DNA of 64,000 bases from Zoroaster sp. YZ-2022 (taxonomy: Eukaryota; Echinodermata; Asteroidea; Forcipulatida; Zoroasteridae), in contig CM055821.1 in the NCBI GenBank assembly GCA_029582265.1, forward strand, positions 39,503,004-39,567,003. The letters are read 5' to 3'. Positions within the stretch are counted from its first letter, which is position 1, and each line of letters opens with the position of its first letter. This document shows positions 22,312-33,769 of this stretch, piece by piece. A program made the translations under genes and the position numbers. The notes beneath the pieces are model-generated. The model was given only the letters and a program-made list of their open reading frames with translations, had not been told where the DNA came from and did no database searches.

Positions 22312-22605
22312 AAGAGAATAACAGTTTGATGTTTGGTCTTTACCGCAGGTTAACGACCGGTTTTGGGCGTGGTCACAAGCAATAAGGACACACGAAACAC
22401 TTACAAAGAACACGAGTCAGGTGCATGATGCAATCTTCATCACTCGGATTGGTTCAAATACGCGTCGCACATCGGACAAAACAGCTGGCACATATGCGCT
22501 GCTACGATTTTAAATAAGCCATGTCTTTACCAACCGTTAATACACCCCCCGCGTGATTACGTTTTGTCCAATCAAACTGTCTTAACTGTCTTGGGCATTT
22601 ATGAA
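22312..22605 (+). mobile_element. Dispersed element 5, copy 2
   Basis: Shares GAATAACAGTTT, GGTCTTTACCGCAGGTTAAC, CAGCTGGCACATA, GATTACGTTTTGTCCAATCA and TTGGGCATTTATGAATA with 14686-15215. This copy lacks the central foldback segment of copy 1. Confidence 0.75.
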
Positions 22606-24671
22606 TACACAATCAAACACTCTGGCTTTGTCAGAATTTTGCTTCCAGTGGGAGACATTTGAGATTCTAGATGCCAGCAGATTTATCGATCCCTTTTCAT
22701 TGTTTTTGATATCGTGCGCATGCTAAGAATTATGTAAACAATGGAAAAAGGACTGGTAAGTTTGCTGCCACCTATTGTCATAAAGTCTCCAACTGGTATG
22801 GCATCACTGGGTTAATTCTTGATCCACATGATCATGAATGCACTCAAAAAACCTTTGTGCATAAAAAAAAATTGCACAAACATGGGTTTTGAAGTTCCAA
22901 GATTACACTATATATGTTGATTTCTCATCTGAACTTATGACAAACTAGATACATCCCATCACTTTGTCATCACCCACCATGCTCGATATAGATCAAGCAT
23001 CATATGTCCCATTTCTGATGTCCTACTTTTTAAGTTGGCTGATATGCACTTAACAGCACTTTCCTGCACCCATCTGCGAGTTGATACACAGGAAACTACC
23101 CACAAGTTATTAAGATCTCATGGTGAATTTCAAGCACATGATGAGCACTGCAGATATCTGTGGCTGTAACTCACACATCCTAAAGGTAACTGACCAGGGG
23201 ACACTGTACCTTATGATGATCAATAAATGAAAAAAAAAAAAACACTGGATGACTATGTAACCCTCTAGCTTGTAGGACATCACCAGCACTTTGCTTTGGC
23301 TGTGTTAACACTTCCTCTCCAATCTACTTCTCCTATCGGCAACTCCCTCTGGGGGCACCTGTATTTTCTGGTGAGAGAAACAATCTGGAGGAAAAAAAGC
23401 GGAGCTAGACCTCATTTCCCGGTAGCCCTTGATCGAATCGATGCTGAACGGGGGCCTCTTGGCGTTGTTTCATCATGTACTCAATTCACCACAATTTATG
23501 GCCTTCTCCCGGTACAGATGACATAATGAAGTCTTGTGTTCCATGAATAATGTCTAGTCTGGAATTATATGTACAGGTATTTAGCCACAAGTTGGATGAA
23601 TGAATGGATACTGAGGGAAAAAAATGCAGTTGTACAATATAAAGCGGGACTGTGTTCTGTTGTGATGACAGCAAAAGTAGAAATGATAAAGACCACATAA
23701 ACACCACATGAACTGGACCAGCGTTGGTGACCTTACTGCAAGTAACCTTAATAGTTTTTCTTAATTTTTTCCCTCCATGTACAAACTAAGCTTCTTATAG
23801 ACGTAAAACAAGTAAAAAGATGAATTTAAAAAAATGCTTTATACTGGAAAATAACTTAGTTATTACTACATGTATTGTAATAATTATTTTGTCCAGTGTT
23901 TTATTTTATGCACAAAACAAAAACCTTTCACTAGTCAAGCAAGTGTTTGTAAATGCATTAATGAGAAACTATATAGAAACCAACCTGTGAGAAAATACAT
24001 ATGTACTAGTGAAAATACTAGTGAAAATTGCATTTACATGATGGATATGTATTCATTCTAATGTGGAAATGGGTCATCGGCTGATGATCTTGTAGGGATG
24101 AGCTTCAGCATTGCATTTACACGATATAATATTTTGACTTGTGATTCACAAGAGGGCGCTAATATACTAGCCATAAATTGTTTTGGTGGTAATCTAAATA
24201 TAGCGACTGTATCTGGGGTGCTGAGAAGTGCGTGACCCCGGGTCACAATAAGTTGATACACTTTGTTACATTTGCGCGCGTCTCGCATAGGATACCATGT
24301 GAAAGTTGTCGTTTGGGGCGTAGGGACACACGGTTTTGGGAAGGAGAAGCATAATGGCGTCAGAGTAGAACGGTTGTGTGGTACGCCAACACCTAACCCG
24401 AATGATTGGGGGGAAATAATTCACACTTACAGCCTGACTGGAATCTGGAATTTTCTGTTATAATGTAACAATCATCGTGAAATTGTCGAACAAAACACTG
24501 ATCATCAAAATCAATGGAGAACCCTGATTCCCAGGAATCAAATCAATAATACTACAATCTATTTCAGATTTCAATATTTATTTATTATCATGAAAATGAC
24601 TACAAATAACTTCAGATTACTATCTCATAACCAAGTCAGATTGTAGATAATAATTCTCTTTTTCCTTGTAA
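22606..24671. other. Intron 3, unassigned; GC-richer patch at 23290-23530
   Basis: No gene was recognised. A plus-strand open frame of 76 codons at 23296-23526 lies in a locally GC-richer patch, but has no known motif and no splice-site context. Confidence 0.3.
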
Positions 24672-24970
24672 TTACAAATATGGTGGACACTGTATTAAGG
24701 CACTGTAAACTGAATTTCCTTGTGAATTTAACCACACGCTAAAAATTGCAACCAATATGCATATCTTCCAATGGGCCAAATGGACACACACATCCCCCCT
24801 GACAATAAGATTAGACTTGGAAATGGCCCATTTAATTAGGCGCTCCTTCCCATCAGCGGGCAATTAACGCTACCCACCGCCAGCTGAACCATCCAGATAA
24901 CAAGCCCATTTACTCTCTGGGTGAATTCCAAGGGGAAAGACTTTATTTGGTGGTTAATAAATGAAGACTT
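24672..24970. promoter_or_regulatory. Possible intronic regulatory region
   Basis: Repeat-free sequence of more balanced composition than its surroundings, dense in motifs resembling transcription-factor sites: ATATGCATAT (octamer-like), TTTAATTAGG (homeodomain-like), GACAATAAGATTAG. This is a guess from composition only. Confidence 0.2.
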
Positions 24971-26097
24971 TTAGCCTCCCGATGCAGCGATGTAGACAGT
25001 GTGCAATACTGTTAAGGCTTTGGGTATACAGCCAACTAGATTTCCAACAAAAAATGAGTAGCAGTTTTCTTGAAGGGAAATCATACAGCTGAATTCCAGA
25101 CATTGACAAAAATGCAATAAATTGATAGAGAAGGGTGAAATCACTCCATGGGGGCCTTCACAAATTACTAAGGCTTACCTCCAGGGAAAAAAAGCTTCAA
25201 CTTGTATTCCTACTGAGATAATACAATATTATCCCAGACAAGTATGCATGTACTCTAGTAGTCATCATCGAGTATACTAGTTGACGAGAGTTTAAATTAA
25301 AACGTAGAGAAAACAGTTCTTATCAGAACCACACATTTCCGGTATGACAAGTCCTTTAGGACATATTCATGGTGGGTTAATTTACCTGGATACTTTTCGG
25401 ATTCGTGCTGACATATATATGTTTCCACGTGTGTTTAAAGCATAACTGCATAATATGCCCAATTTCGGCACAATTTTGGATACTATACATGAGAATAGGC
25501 CCTACTGATCTCTGCACCCCCCCCCCCCCCTAAAAAACAACAACAAAAAAAAACAAAAAAACAACAACCGCAAAGCCTTTCATAAGAGATTGAAAGAAAA
25601 GAATCAACCTATAAGGCTTGGTGTAATATCCTTATAAAGTTGGAGAAATATGACAAGTCCCCACACCGCCTCAACCAAAAAGAAGATAATTTGTGAGAAA
25701 ATGTACATGTACACGTTTGATTGGTTGAAAAGAGTAATTACCTAACACAAATTGGTAGAATAGAGTATTGCCACACAATTAAGTACAATAAAATAGTAGA
25801 GTTTTACCCAACATGTATATTTATGCCATCTCAAGAAGAAACTGAACTCTGGCCAGCTGAGCGCGCAAAGACACAGAGATATCATGAAAAGGCCACTAAG
25901 CCGATTTTACAGGAAATGACTTCTGGAACGACTGGAAACTCGACACACTAAAAGACTTTTATTATAGGCCCACACGTGCGTGATGCAACGGCAATGTATT
26001 TCTCTTGCTGTGCACGGGGCCGTGGAACAGGAAGTTTTACACAATGCGAGCGCTTGAACAAGAAAGCATTGGCTATAAGAACAATGTGGGGTCATGC
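24971..26097. other. Intron 3, no gene seen
   Basis: C-run at 25519-25530 followed by A-rich (AAAAAC) sequence. Nothing else was recognised. Confidence 0.35.
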
Positions 26098-26366
26098 CTA
26101 TGTTCCCTCAGCCCTATGTTCCCTCAGCCCTATGTTCCCTCAATGCCTAACATTTTTTTTAAATCCAAATTAGGCCCTATGTTCCCTCAACCCTATGTTC
26201 CCTCAACCCTATGTTCCTCATCCCAAAATAGACCCTATGTTCCCTCATAGGGTCTATTTTGGGATGAGGGAACATAGGGCTGAGGGAACATAGGGTCTAT
26301 TTTGGGATGAGGGAACATAGGGCTGAGGGAACATAGGGCTGAGGGAACATAAGGCTGAGGGAACTT
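26098..26366. repeat. Foldback minisatellite, CCCTATGTTCCCTCA
   Basis: Units of CCCTATGTTCCCTCA(GC) run forward from 26098 to about 26246, then the exact complement TGAGGGAACATAGGG runs to 26366. Both arms include the spacer CCCAAAATAGACCCTATG. The centre near 26247 is a perfect inverted junction. No coding capacity. Confidence 0.92.
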
Positions 26367-26427
26367 GAGTACGGTCCCAACAATGTTTGGGCTTTGATTT
26401 GAAGTAGGATATTACATTTCTTGATTA

Positions 26428-26772
26428 GGCCAAAACAAAAAAGTCTCTGGTTTCTGGTCTCTGTGCGCGTCGTCTCAGAGCTGTGCGTCACCATTTTTAA
26501 TTTTCTTTTTTGAAACGATGTCCAACTGCAGCCGATATTGCTGGATCAAATGGAATTCTGCCGTGCTGTGTTTTAAATGACTTTTTCACATAGGGGTACC
26601 CGATTTGTGAGGCCTCTCTTAGCCACCATACTTATAGTGGCTAAGGAAATTTGGTCTGGTTCCAATAACTGCGTACATGTATTCACTGGTTGGCAAAAAA
26701 AAAAAATAATAATAATAATAATAAAAAAAGCACGTCACTGCACCGATTTTGAAGCCAACCTTTTTTTGGCCT
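26428..26772 (+). mobile_element. MITE-2 full-length copy
   Basis: Begins AGGCCAAAACAAAAAAGTCT, CTGGTTTCTGGTCTC and ends GAAGCCAACC then TTTTTTTGGCC. The right arm has lost its GACCAGAAACC part. The body (AACTGCAGCC, GCCGTGCTGTGTTTTAAATG, CACATAGGGGTA) is shared with the other copies. It carries an (AAT)n run at 26707-26722. Confidence 0.8.
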
Positions 26773-26837
26773 TATGTGTGTGTTTTTTTGTTGAAATCTT
26801 CAAATAAAGGTCATATTTCAAAAGACTTAAGGAAAAT

Positions 26838-26990
26838 GAGATGGCCGAGTGGTTCAGGATTTGTATTATGTTTGTCAGAATGTGGGTTTGGATCACGTTC
26901 AGGTGCTTGCATCCTTGAGCAAGACTCTTTACTTTAATAATTACATGTACTTCTCTCCCCCAAGAGTATAAATGATTGCCTGTGAAGGTG
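26838..26990 (+). mobile_element. tRNA-derived SINE, diverged subfamily
   Basis: AGATGGCCGAGTGGTTCAGG at 26839 is a box A region and GGTTTGGATCACG a decayed box B. It is followed by CATCCTTGAGCAAGACTCTT, the same tail block as in the SINEs at 34772-37000. It is too degraded to be a tRNA gene. Confidence 0.65.
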
Positions 26991-27206
26991 TACAAATGAA
27001 TATGGAAACAATATAAGGAATTTACGTGTACAGCTAGGTCAATAAATTACCTAGAAACGTGAACAGCACGGTGCAACAATTACATCACAAACACTAATTC
27101 TGCCTTTACAACGCACACAAAATACGTACTGAGGTCAATCTATTTTGGGAAATAAAAACTAGTCGGCGAACAACAACTATCGAATAAAATGAGATTTCCC
27201 ACGTAC

Positions 27207-27254
27207 CTGAGTGCATGGCAGATTCTGCTCTTGTACTTAATCACCTGACAGTTA
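27207..27254 (-). CDS. rasgrp: RasGRP-like exon 3, REM region
   Basis: A small exon with donor GTACGT at 27201-27206, carrying AG of an Arg codon into exon 4. It reads YKSRICHALR, followed by YWIIHYP of exon 4, and matches the KICYFVRYWI block of RasGRPs. The 3' splice site is the open question. Starting at 27254 after GTGAC keeps the frame from exon 2 (CT+T) and uses an AC end; the obvious AG (27245-27246) shifts frame and gives TGA. A start after ATTAA at 27236 also restores the frame and gives LYKSRIC. I chose 27254. The exon itself is secure from 27236 leftwards. Confidence 0.75.
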
Positions 27255-27633
27255 GTCACATCCAGTTTGTGTGTGCACGATGGTGCAGTACACACAGAAT
27301 TATTGCACTGTTTGTATGTGTGAGGTGAGTTGAGGAGGCAAAGACCAAGAATTGTGTAGACAGACAACATCAAACAGTAGACGTGCATTCATAATACTGA
27401 CGTCAATGTGAAAAATTGGCTTTCGCAATTGCTGTCATTTTGACACCAATGTATTCATTGACATCAGGACCATCATGTCAAAACAAAAAAGATAAAAGCG
27501 GCAACAAAATATCTAAATTAAATTAATACAGTACAAAATCTAAATGGGTATTTGTGAATAAACGTTCTGTTTCCCTGGTCTTAAACGTAAATTTTGGACT
27601 GATAGGGTCGGGAATTAGGCTATAAAAGGATAT
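27255..27633 (-). other. Candidate U12-type AT-AC intron (intron 2)
   Basis: The 5' end reads ATATCCTTTTATAG, an exact match to the U12 donor consensus ATATCCTTT, and there is no usable GT donor nearby in the exon 2 frame. The 3' end is AC in GGATGTGAC when the frame is kept. A branch-site-like GTGACTAAC lies at the 3' end but would be too close for the AC at 27255; it fits better with an end at 27237. Length is 379 bp. Confidence 0.6.
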
Positions 27634-27742
27634 AGGTCCAGGAACTGCCCAGCTAGTTCTTTGGATGATGAAAACCATTTGTGCATTCGGAATACCACCT
27701 TCGGGAAGGAGATCGTATCTTCAGTGAGAACCCCATTTTCAT
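27634..27742 (-). CDS. rasgrp: RasGRP-like exon 2, REM region
   Basis: A 109-nt exon with acceptor TTACAG at 27743-27748. The first two bases AT complete GAT (Asp) with the G of exon 1; 35 codons follow and CT is carried over. It reads ENGVLTEDTISFPKVVFRMH and then KWFSSSKELAGQFLD, matching the FDxDG...LLxMHxWxxSSxELxxKLxxLY block of RasGRP REM domains. The downstream boundary is the U12-like donor. Residues about 44-80 of the protein. Confidence 0.9.
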
Positions 27743-27754
27743 CTGTAATATAAG

Positions 27755-29290
27755 CACAATAATATGTAAAAATGCATATTGGCCAATGAAAAGATGGGCA
27801 GTTCCACAAATTATATACGTACAATTTGGTTGCCTAATTTGCGGAACTGCCCGGTCGTCAATCTAAATCCCTCACTGAGCAGTAATATTTGTTTTGGTAA
27901 GCACATTATAGCTGCTATCTGCTCCTGATGATGTAATTTGCTTTAAACATCTGCACGGTCGTTATTAGAATAAAAGTGTTTCCTTTGTGCCACATCCCCA
28001 AATTCTGTTCCCTACTTGTTTACATCAGTGAAGCAACCTTTTGCAGGGACCGGTGATTTGACCAAAGTAACATACCCTGAAAAATGGCTAACTGGCCTGG
28101 GTCTCCCTTTGGTCTAGAGGGAGACCTCCTCCTAAACCTCCTGGATGTTTAATTTTGGAAGATTTTTTTTCACTGTGTGTGTTAATCAGCCATTCGTTTT
28201 TTCATGTGCCCCTCCCCCCTGTTTTTATCAGTGTGCCCCCCCCCCCGTTTTTATCAGTGTGCCCCCCCCCCCCCCCTTCTTACTTTAGACCCTACATCCG
28301 CCACCTGCTACAATTTAATTTGGGGGTCTTTAATTATAAGCTCAACACATTTACAAAAGTAGGTCATGATATTAAGTTAAACAAAATAAAATAATAATAA
28401 TAAATGAATCTTTGTGTACAGTGCATTGTACAACATACTGAGTACGCACAAGTTCAATCATAACAGTACACTTGGGAGCACTAAATTGGCTGAATGTTTA
28501 CCTCAAAAATAAAAAAATAAATCATCTGTCAGCAAACTCAACAGCTAGACACCTTACCCAGGGATGTTGACTGGGTTAAAACAACAGCCAACTGACGTCA
28601 ATGGTACATTATTTTGTGGCGCAGCAAATATTTGCGTTCAATTTGGGGGAGACTTGTGAAGTAATGTGAGGTTCATGTTCATTATTGCTGATGAGCATTT
28701 ACACTACGTGATTGTTATATGACATTAAGTCAACAGCGGTAATATGTCTAGCTTTTTGGCAGTTTAGTGACCGGAAAAATTTGACTTTTGAGTTTTCTCA
28801 TGACTAGAAAGTCAGGTATCTCTGTAGCATACTTACATGTAATTCCAGAGTTATGTTAATAATTTATGAGTAGGGCCTATCTATATTTTAAAAGAGTAAA
28901 TGAATGATAAATAGGATAAAAGTATACGAATGTAACCTTATCCTAGAACCAGTCACATTTATCCTCTGCATCTTTGATGATTATTTCACAATTTGTTTAT
29001 TTTTTTAAAATTGCTGTTGAAGATTGGAAAACAAATATTTTATAAAAATATGGTTTACAAATATGATGGGGCCCACCATAAACATTGCTCTAAAAATATA
29101 CTTCAGACAAAACAGTTGTGAAATGTGCAATTTTCAAGTACTTATTTTTCCTTTCAATACTTACACTTTCTATACTATACTATCAGAAATTGTAGGTGGA
29201 ACAATTTTAAATAAGTAACCATGTCGAACAAAAAGTATGCCACTTTTTGTGTGTGTGTAGCCTCTCGAAGTTGCATATAAAATAGACACA
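27755..29290. other. Intron 1, mostly unassigned
   Basis: Contains two CCCC-rich GTTTTTATCAGTGTGCCCC repeats at 28199-28276 followed by CTACATCCGCCACCTGC, which look like the end of a C-run DNA element. Otherwise nothing was recognised. Confidence 0.4.
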
Positions 29291-29351
29291 ATTTAACCAA
29301 CCTCAAATATACCACAACTGATTCTATATATTTTTTCTCTCTCTTTTTTTA

Positions 29352-29386
29352 AAGGGACAATGTCATCATGATCAGGGCATACAATT
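29352..29386 (+). mobile_element. MITE-1 fragment
   Basis: AAAGGGACAATGTCATCATG then GATCAGGGCAT is the left end of the MITE-1 family; the rest is absent. Confidence 0.6.
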
Positions 29387-29594
29387 CCTTTCTCATAACA
29401 AAATAACTTGAAACTTAAGCAGCTTGGTTTCCATATATAATTTATTATGGATGCAATTACAGATATTTTACCAGACATTCTACTGCCTTCTAAGTTAAGT
29501 TCAGTTGAATGTATTTTTTCACTTGATGAAAAAAACACAAGGATAAGCAATGTTGCAATGAAGACAGAGGGGAGTCCAACTGACAAAAATGCTT

Positions 29595-29695
29595 GAGTAT
29601 GAGTAAGGTTTGCGGTAGCACCATGTAACAATCTCTTGGGAGTTGAAATAATTGTTGGTTCCGAGAAGAACTGGCGGTGAGAAACGTGACATTTC
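29595..29695 (-). repeat. Dispersed repeat with AAGAACTGG(T/C)GG end, copy 1
   Basis: GCACCATGTAACAATCTCTT and GGTTCCGAGAAGAACTGGCG are shared with 34215-34320 and 57925-57990. A 134-codon minus-strand frame covers this repeat and a MITE-1 scrap, so it is not a gene. Confidence 0.65.
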
Positions 29696-30104
29696 ATACA
29701 AAGCTTTAAATTCTACTTACAAAATGTTTTACGCTGTAAATTATATGAAACTTTATCATTGAAATCTAGATAACCAGCAGCATACAATCATCTTATATGT
29801 CAACACCTGCAAGGTTTAAATGGATAAATCCACAGGGACAAGTGAGCTGTGTGTTATTTTAATGTGTGTCTTCAGTAATGTGTGTCTGCAGAAAACACTC
29901 TCCTGTCCTGACCACCAATGGTCTCATGAGTGATAGCACATTATTCAAGTACAATAAGCCTTCACACACATTTCCCTCTCGGGTTGAGCAGGAAAATGGG
30001 GGGAAAAATGCATCCGCAACAAGGTACTGTGCCAACAAAGGAAGTGGGAGGAGGGGTTTACATGGAGGAAAAAGGAGGGGGTACATATGATGGCAGCATG
30101 AGTG

Positions 30105-30480
30105 TAATCTTGGGGGGGGGGGGGGGGGGAGGGATTGGATGGGATGGTCGGTAGGATTATACCCCCACATTTTGGGCCCAAACTCCTGAGTAGCACTTAA
30201 TTATATTCTGATTTTTAAAAAAAGTGAACCAAATTGACCCAAATTTCAAAAATCCATAGTTTTTTGGAAAATGTTTAAATTTTATTTATTATGTTGTAAA
30301 TCTCAAAATTTAATCAAATTTTTTTTGGGGGGGGGGGGGGGGGGAAGGAATTGGATGGGATGGTCGGTAGGATTATACCCCCACTTTTTGGGCCCAGTAA
30401 CAAACTCCTGAGTAGCACTTGAACCAAATTGACCCAAATTTCACAAATCCACACTTTTTTGGAAAATCAAATTAATTTAA
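30105..30480. repeat. Direct duplication of a G-run block
   Basis: Copy A (30105-30290) and copy B (30328-30480) both start with a G-run of about 18 and continue ATTGGATGGGATGGTCGGTA, TTATACCCCCAC, GGGCCC, CTCCTGAGTAGCACTT, GACCCAAATTTCA. Copy A has an extra ~30-bp AT-rich insert. This is an old tandem duplication or two insertions of one element. Confidence 0.85.
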
Positions 30481-31768
30481 AATTTAAGTTTTAATTAAAA
30501 AACAAAAATCTCAAAATTAATCAATTTAATTATGCTTCAAACTCCAAAAATTAGTACTCAAAATGGGGAGGGGTTTTGAAATGTTGAATCATCCCCTCCC
30601 ACCCACCTTTGACAACAAATTGAAAGTCATTACATGACCCAGACCTGCCCAATGTGCTGATCAGGTACGTGTTAAGTGTATACTGCAGATAAATTACCAA
30701 AAGGATTTCTTATTAATATATGATATTCAGCCAAAAAAAATAAAAAATTCAGAAATAGTAAAAATAGAACCATTAAGTGGAAGACATTTGCGACCTTTTC
30801 ACCAAATACACTTTTTTTCTCTCTTGTAATTTCACTTAAGTGCACCGATCAGGAAGGGCTTTCTTTAACCATTTTGCTTTATAACCATGATTCAACAGAT
30901 CTATTTCAGTATAGACAGTACAGTGTCTACCATGACCCATTTACCTGTTCCTTATGAGACACACGCACATTACTGGAGGGCAGCAGCATATAGGATTGTT
31001 CCATTTTACGCTCCAGTCCTAATGACATTTTCCAAGATGGCAGATAAGTGTTTGTGCCTGCGAGACGACACTGGGTTGACACTGTTATTCCTGGCCATCC
31101 TTTAAACAAATAAACTTACTCTGACAAGCAGAGGATTCATTATGTGTGGTTGATCACAACAAAATGTGACCTTATGGGGAGACAACACTAATAGCCTAGT
31201 GTTTCAATGGTCTTATCCAGATCTCTTATTTCATTAAATGGATTGAGGTCAGCTACAAGATTGAATAGCAGACCCACTTCCTTTCTTTTAACAATACCTA
31301 CAGCCTTGATGTGAATTGCCATTTGTTCCCCTTAGTTATCAGCCAGTCTGATAAAGGATTTAAAATTTACTAATAATAGAACATGGAGAATTTTTAGCAG
31401 CACATCAGTGTATATTTTATCTTGCTTCACAGTTATTTGTTTTTATACACATGTTTACACTTTAGTTTACTCAACATTGTTTCTGGATTTTCGGATTGTG
31501 TGAACCATATGCTGGATTATTCCGGATAATTTAAGTATGGAAATAAACATTGTAGTGCATGCAATGCATTGAATTGATTTATTTACTGATATATAAATTG
31601 TTTTTTACCTTTTCTTAAATGTTTTGCTCTGTTTATAAAAAGTGCAATCATGTTGCTTATAATATATGGCTGAATAAATACTACAAATTTATAATGATAA
31701 TAATAATTCATAGAGAATGAGGTGTTACAAACTACTTATTAACCTATAGGACCTATAGTATAAATGCA
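30481..31768. other. Intron 1, no feature recognised
   Basis: AT-rich intronic DNA. No splice-bounded coding segment was seen. Confidence 0.35.
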
Positions 31769-31895
31769 AAATAATGGTTATTGGCCTTACGTTTCAAACC
31801 TAGTAGGTTCTTTCTCAAAAGGCAAAAAGGCTATTTTTGCCTATTGAGAAAGAACCTGCTAGGTTCGAAACGTAAGGCCAATAACCATTATTTTG
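31769..31895. repeat. Long hairpin, ~60-bp arms
   Basis: The arm AAAATAATGGTTATTGGCCT...TAGTAGGTTCTTTCTCAA is repeated as its complement TTGAGAAAGAACCTGCTAGG...TAACCATTATTTT, around a centre with GGCAAAAAGGCTATTTTTGCC. Near-perfect pairing. A diverged relative is at 32860-32950. Confidence 0.93.
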
Positions 31896-32284
31896 AGAAC
31901 AAAAAATTCAAACAGTTGAACACAATAATACAGACAACATACAACATTTTCTAGTCAGTTGATTTGTCAATAATTGTGAACTAGATATTGAAAATGAAAT
32001 GCACTTTTTATTTGACTGTCCATTGCATAATGAGCTAATTAAGGAAGAATATGTTTCATAATATAATGTAAAATGCACTTCAGCCTTCAATTCCATGACT
32101 CTGTCATCTCAGGACAAATGTATAATTACCTATGTGGCAAAATATATTTCCTTGTCTACTGAACTGAAAGAGATTCCAAATGTTATATAAATGTAATATT
32201 ACTTTTAAATAAATAATCTTGAGTTTTAAATACAAATTCATTTAGCACTTGAATCGTGTAGTAATAAGGCTGAATGGGTCATTG

Positions 32285-32460
32285 ATACACAGGGTACCCA
32301 GGCAATCATAAAAATACACAAACCTGCATAGGACTGAGATTGCCTGGGTACCATTGGGGAGTACCCTAGGTGACAACAACCCATTTTGCATTACTAATGT
32401 ACATATAGGATTGAGATTGCCTGGGTACCATTGGGGAGTACCCTAGGTGACAATGAACCC
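32285..32460. repeat. GGTACCATTGGGG palindromic repeat, 1.5 units
   Basis: Units GGGTACCCAGGCAATC...GATTGCCTGGGTACC with GTACCCTAGGTGACAA between. This is the same family as the tandem array at 54975-55486. Confidence 0.85.
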
Positions 32461-32533
32461 TTCAGCAGTAATAAGGGGCCTACAATCACTACAATAGTAA
32501 GTTGAAATACATGTAATGAACATGTGTACTCAC

Positions 32534-32668
32534 CGAAGCATTCTACAATTAACTCAGCAAGTCTGTCCATAGGCACAGCTTTTATTGACACTTTATCATC
32601 ATCTAGTGGCTCTGACGAGGATCCTAACTTCCTCCGTCTTGGGCTACTGGCTTCTTCATTCATTGTTT
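32534..32668 (-). CDS. rasgrp: RasGRP-like exon 1, start codon exon
   Basis: The acceptor ATTTCAG is at 32669-32675 and the donor GTGAGT at 32528-32533. The first ATG in the exon (32661-32663, context AAACAATGA) opens 43 codons plus one base. The N-terminus begins MNEEASSPRRRKLGS and is polar and basic; then come DDDKVSIKAVPMDRLAELIV and ECF, which continues DENG of exon 2, matching the L(D)DLIxxCIxSFD block at the start of RasGRP REM domains. The acceptor shows that a 5'-UTR exon exists upstream. The five bases before the ATG are UTR. Confidence 0.9.
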
Positions 32669-32859
32669 CTGAAATAGACGAAAACAATTCTCCTTTTGAA
32701 TAAATTATTTCAATTCACAAGATTGAAATTCCAAGATGAAATGCCTTATGAAACGCAATACCCTGATCCCTGACATTATTTATTCTCCGTCTTATTCCCT
32801 GCTCACCAATATAAAACTTAAATAGAGAATTAGCTGTTGCAAACTGCTTACCGACCTAA

Positions 32860-32950
32860 AGGACCTGTAATATAAATGCAAAATAGTAGTTACTGGCTTT
32901 ACATGCTAGGTTTCGAAACACAAGACCTATAACTACTATTTTGCAATATA
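32860..32950. repeat. Diverged relative of the 31769 hairpin
   Basis: ATGCAAAATAGTAGTTACTG and AACTACTATTTTGCA are inverted arms around AGGTTTCGAAAC. The upstream ATATAAATGCAAAATA block is shared with the 31769 copy. The loop has been lost. Confidence 0.75.
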
Positions 32951-33769
32951 AAAGATCCTAAAACAAATTGCAGTTTTGTATCAACCAGTCTATTTCCGAC
33001 ACATGCCTCATGTTTTTTTGTTTTGTTTACTCAACAATATTTTTTCTCTCTAAGATGACTGACTGGAGTTTAATTAATATCTCAGGATGATTGACCATGT
33101 TAGCTTTATACCATGTTAGCTTTGGGATAACAATTTGTTCATTTGATAATCATTCATTTCATCTGTAATTTTTCCCTTTAATTTTCCCAGCAAATACCCT
33201 GAAGATTTTGCAGAAGGCAAAAACTGACAATAAGAATAAGAAGGAAAGATAACAATGTACCACTAGTTGTATGTACATGTACAAATGTATCCTGCATTTG
33301 GTTATTGATGGACTCCCCTCCTCCCCCCCCCAAAAAAAAAACCCACAAAAAAACACAAAAAAATGTCAACACTAGCGTAGTAGTATGGCAACAGGTATAC
33401 ACATAGCACAGGGGAAAACCAAATTACAAGAACTCATTAATATTTAAGCCATATTAATAAGGACAGGTTAATATATGATTGTTTTAAATGCCAGGGTCTG
33501 TGGTAAATGTGACTCATTAATATGGAGAATGATTGATTTAAGGTTATATTGCCAGGTGTGGAATGGATTTTTGTAAAATGTACAGGGTAAGAGGACAAAA
33601 TGTACGTGAACATGTATCTGATAGACTATTCTTCGTGTAGCTTGTAAACAGGCAAGGATAAAGGGTTTCTAAAGGGGAGGGGGGGCACAAAAAAGGGTGG
33701 CTAATTTACAAGTTACATTTCCAACAGACAAAATAAAAAACACAGATCGCTACTTAATAACCCCAACCC
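32951..33769. other. 5'-UTR intron, no feature recognised
   Basis: AT-rich DNA with a C-run and A-run at 33321-33341. No coding signal. Confidence 0.35.

Noticed and set aside
23296..23526. 76-codon plus-strand frame in a GC-rich patch
   Set aside because: No recognised motif, no splice context, and single occurrence; too short to support.
29293..29697. 134-codon minus-strand frame
   Set aside because: It crosses a MITE-1 fragment and a dispersed repeat; no family match.
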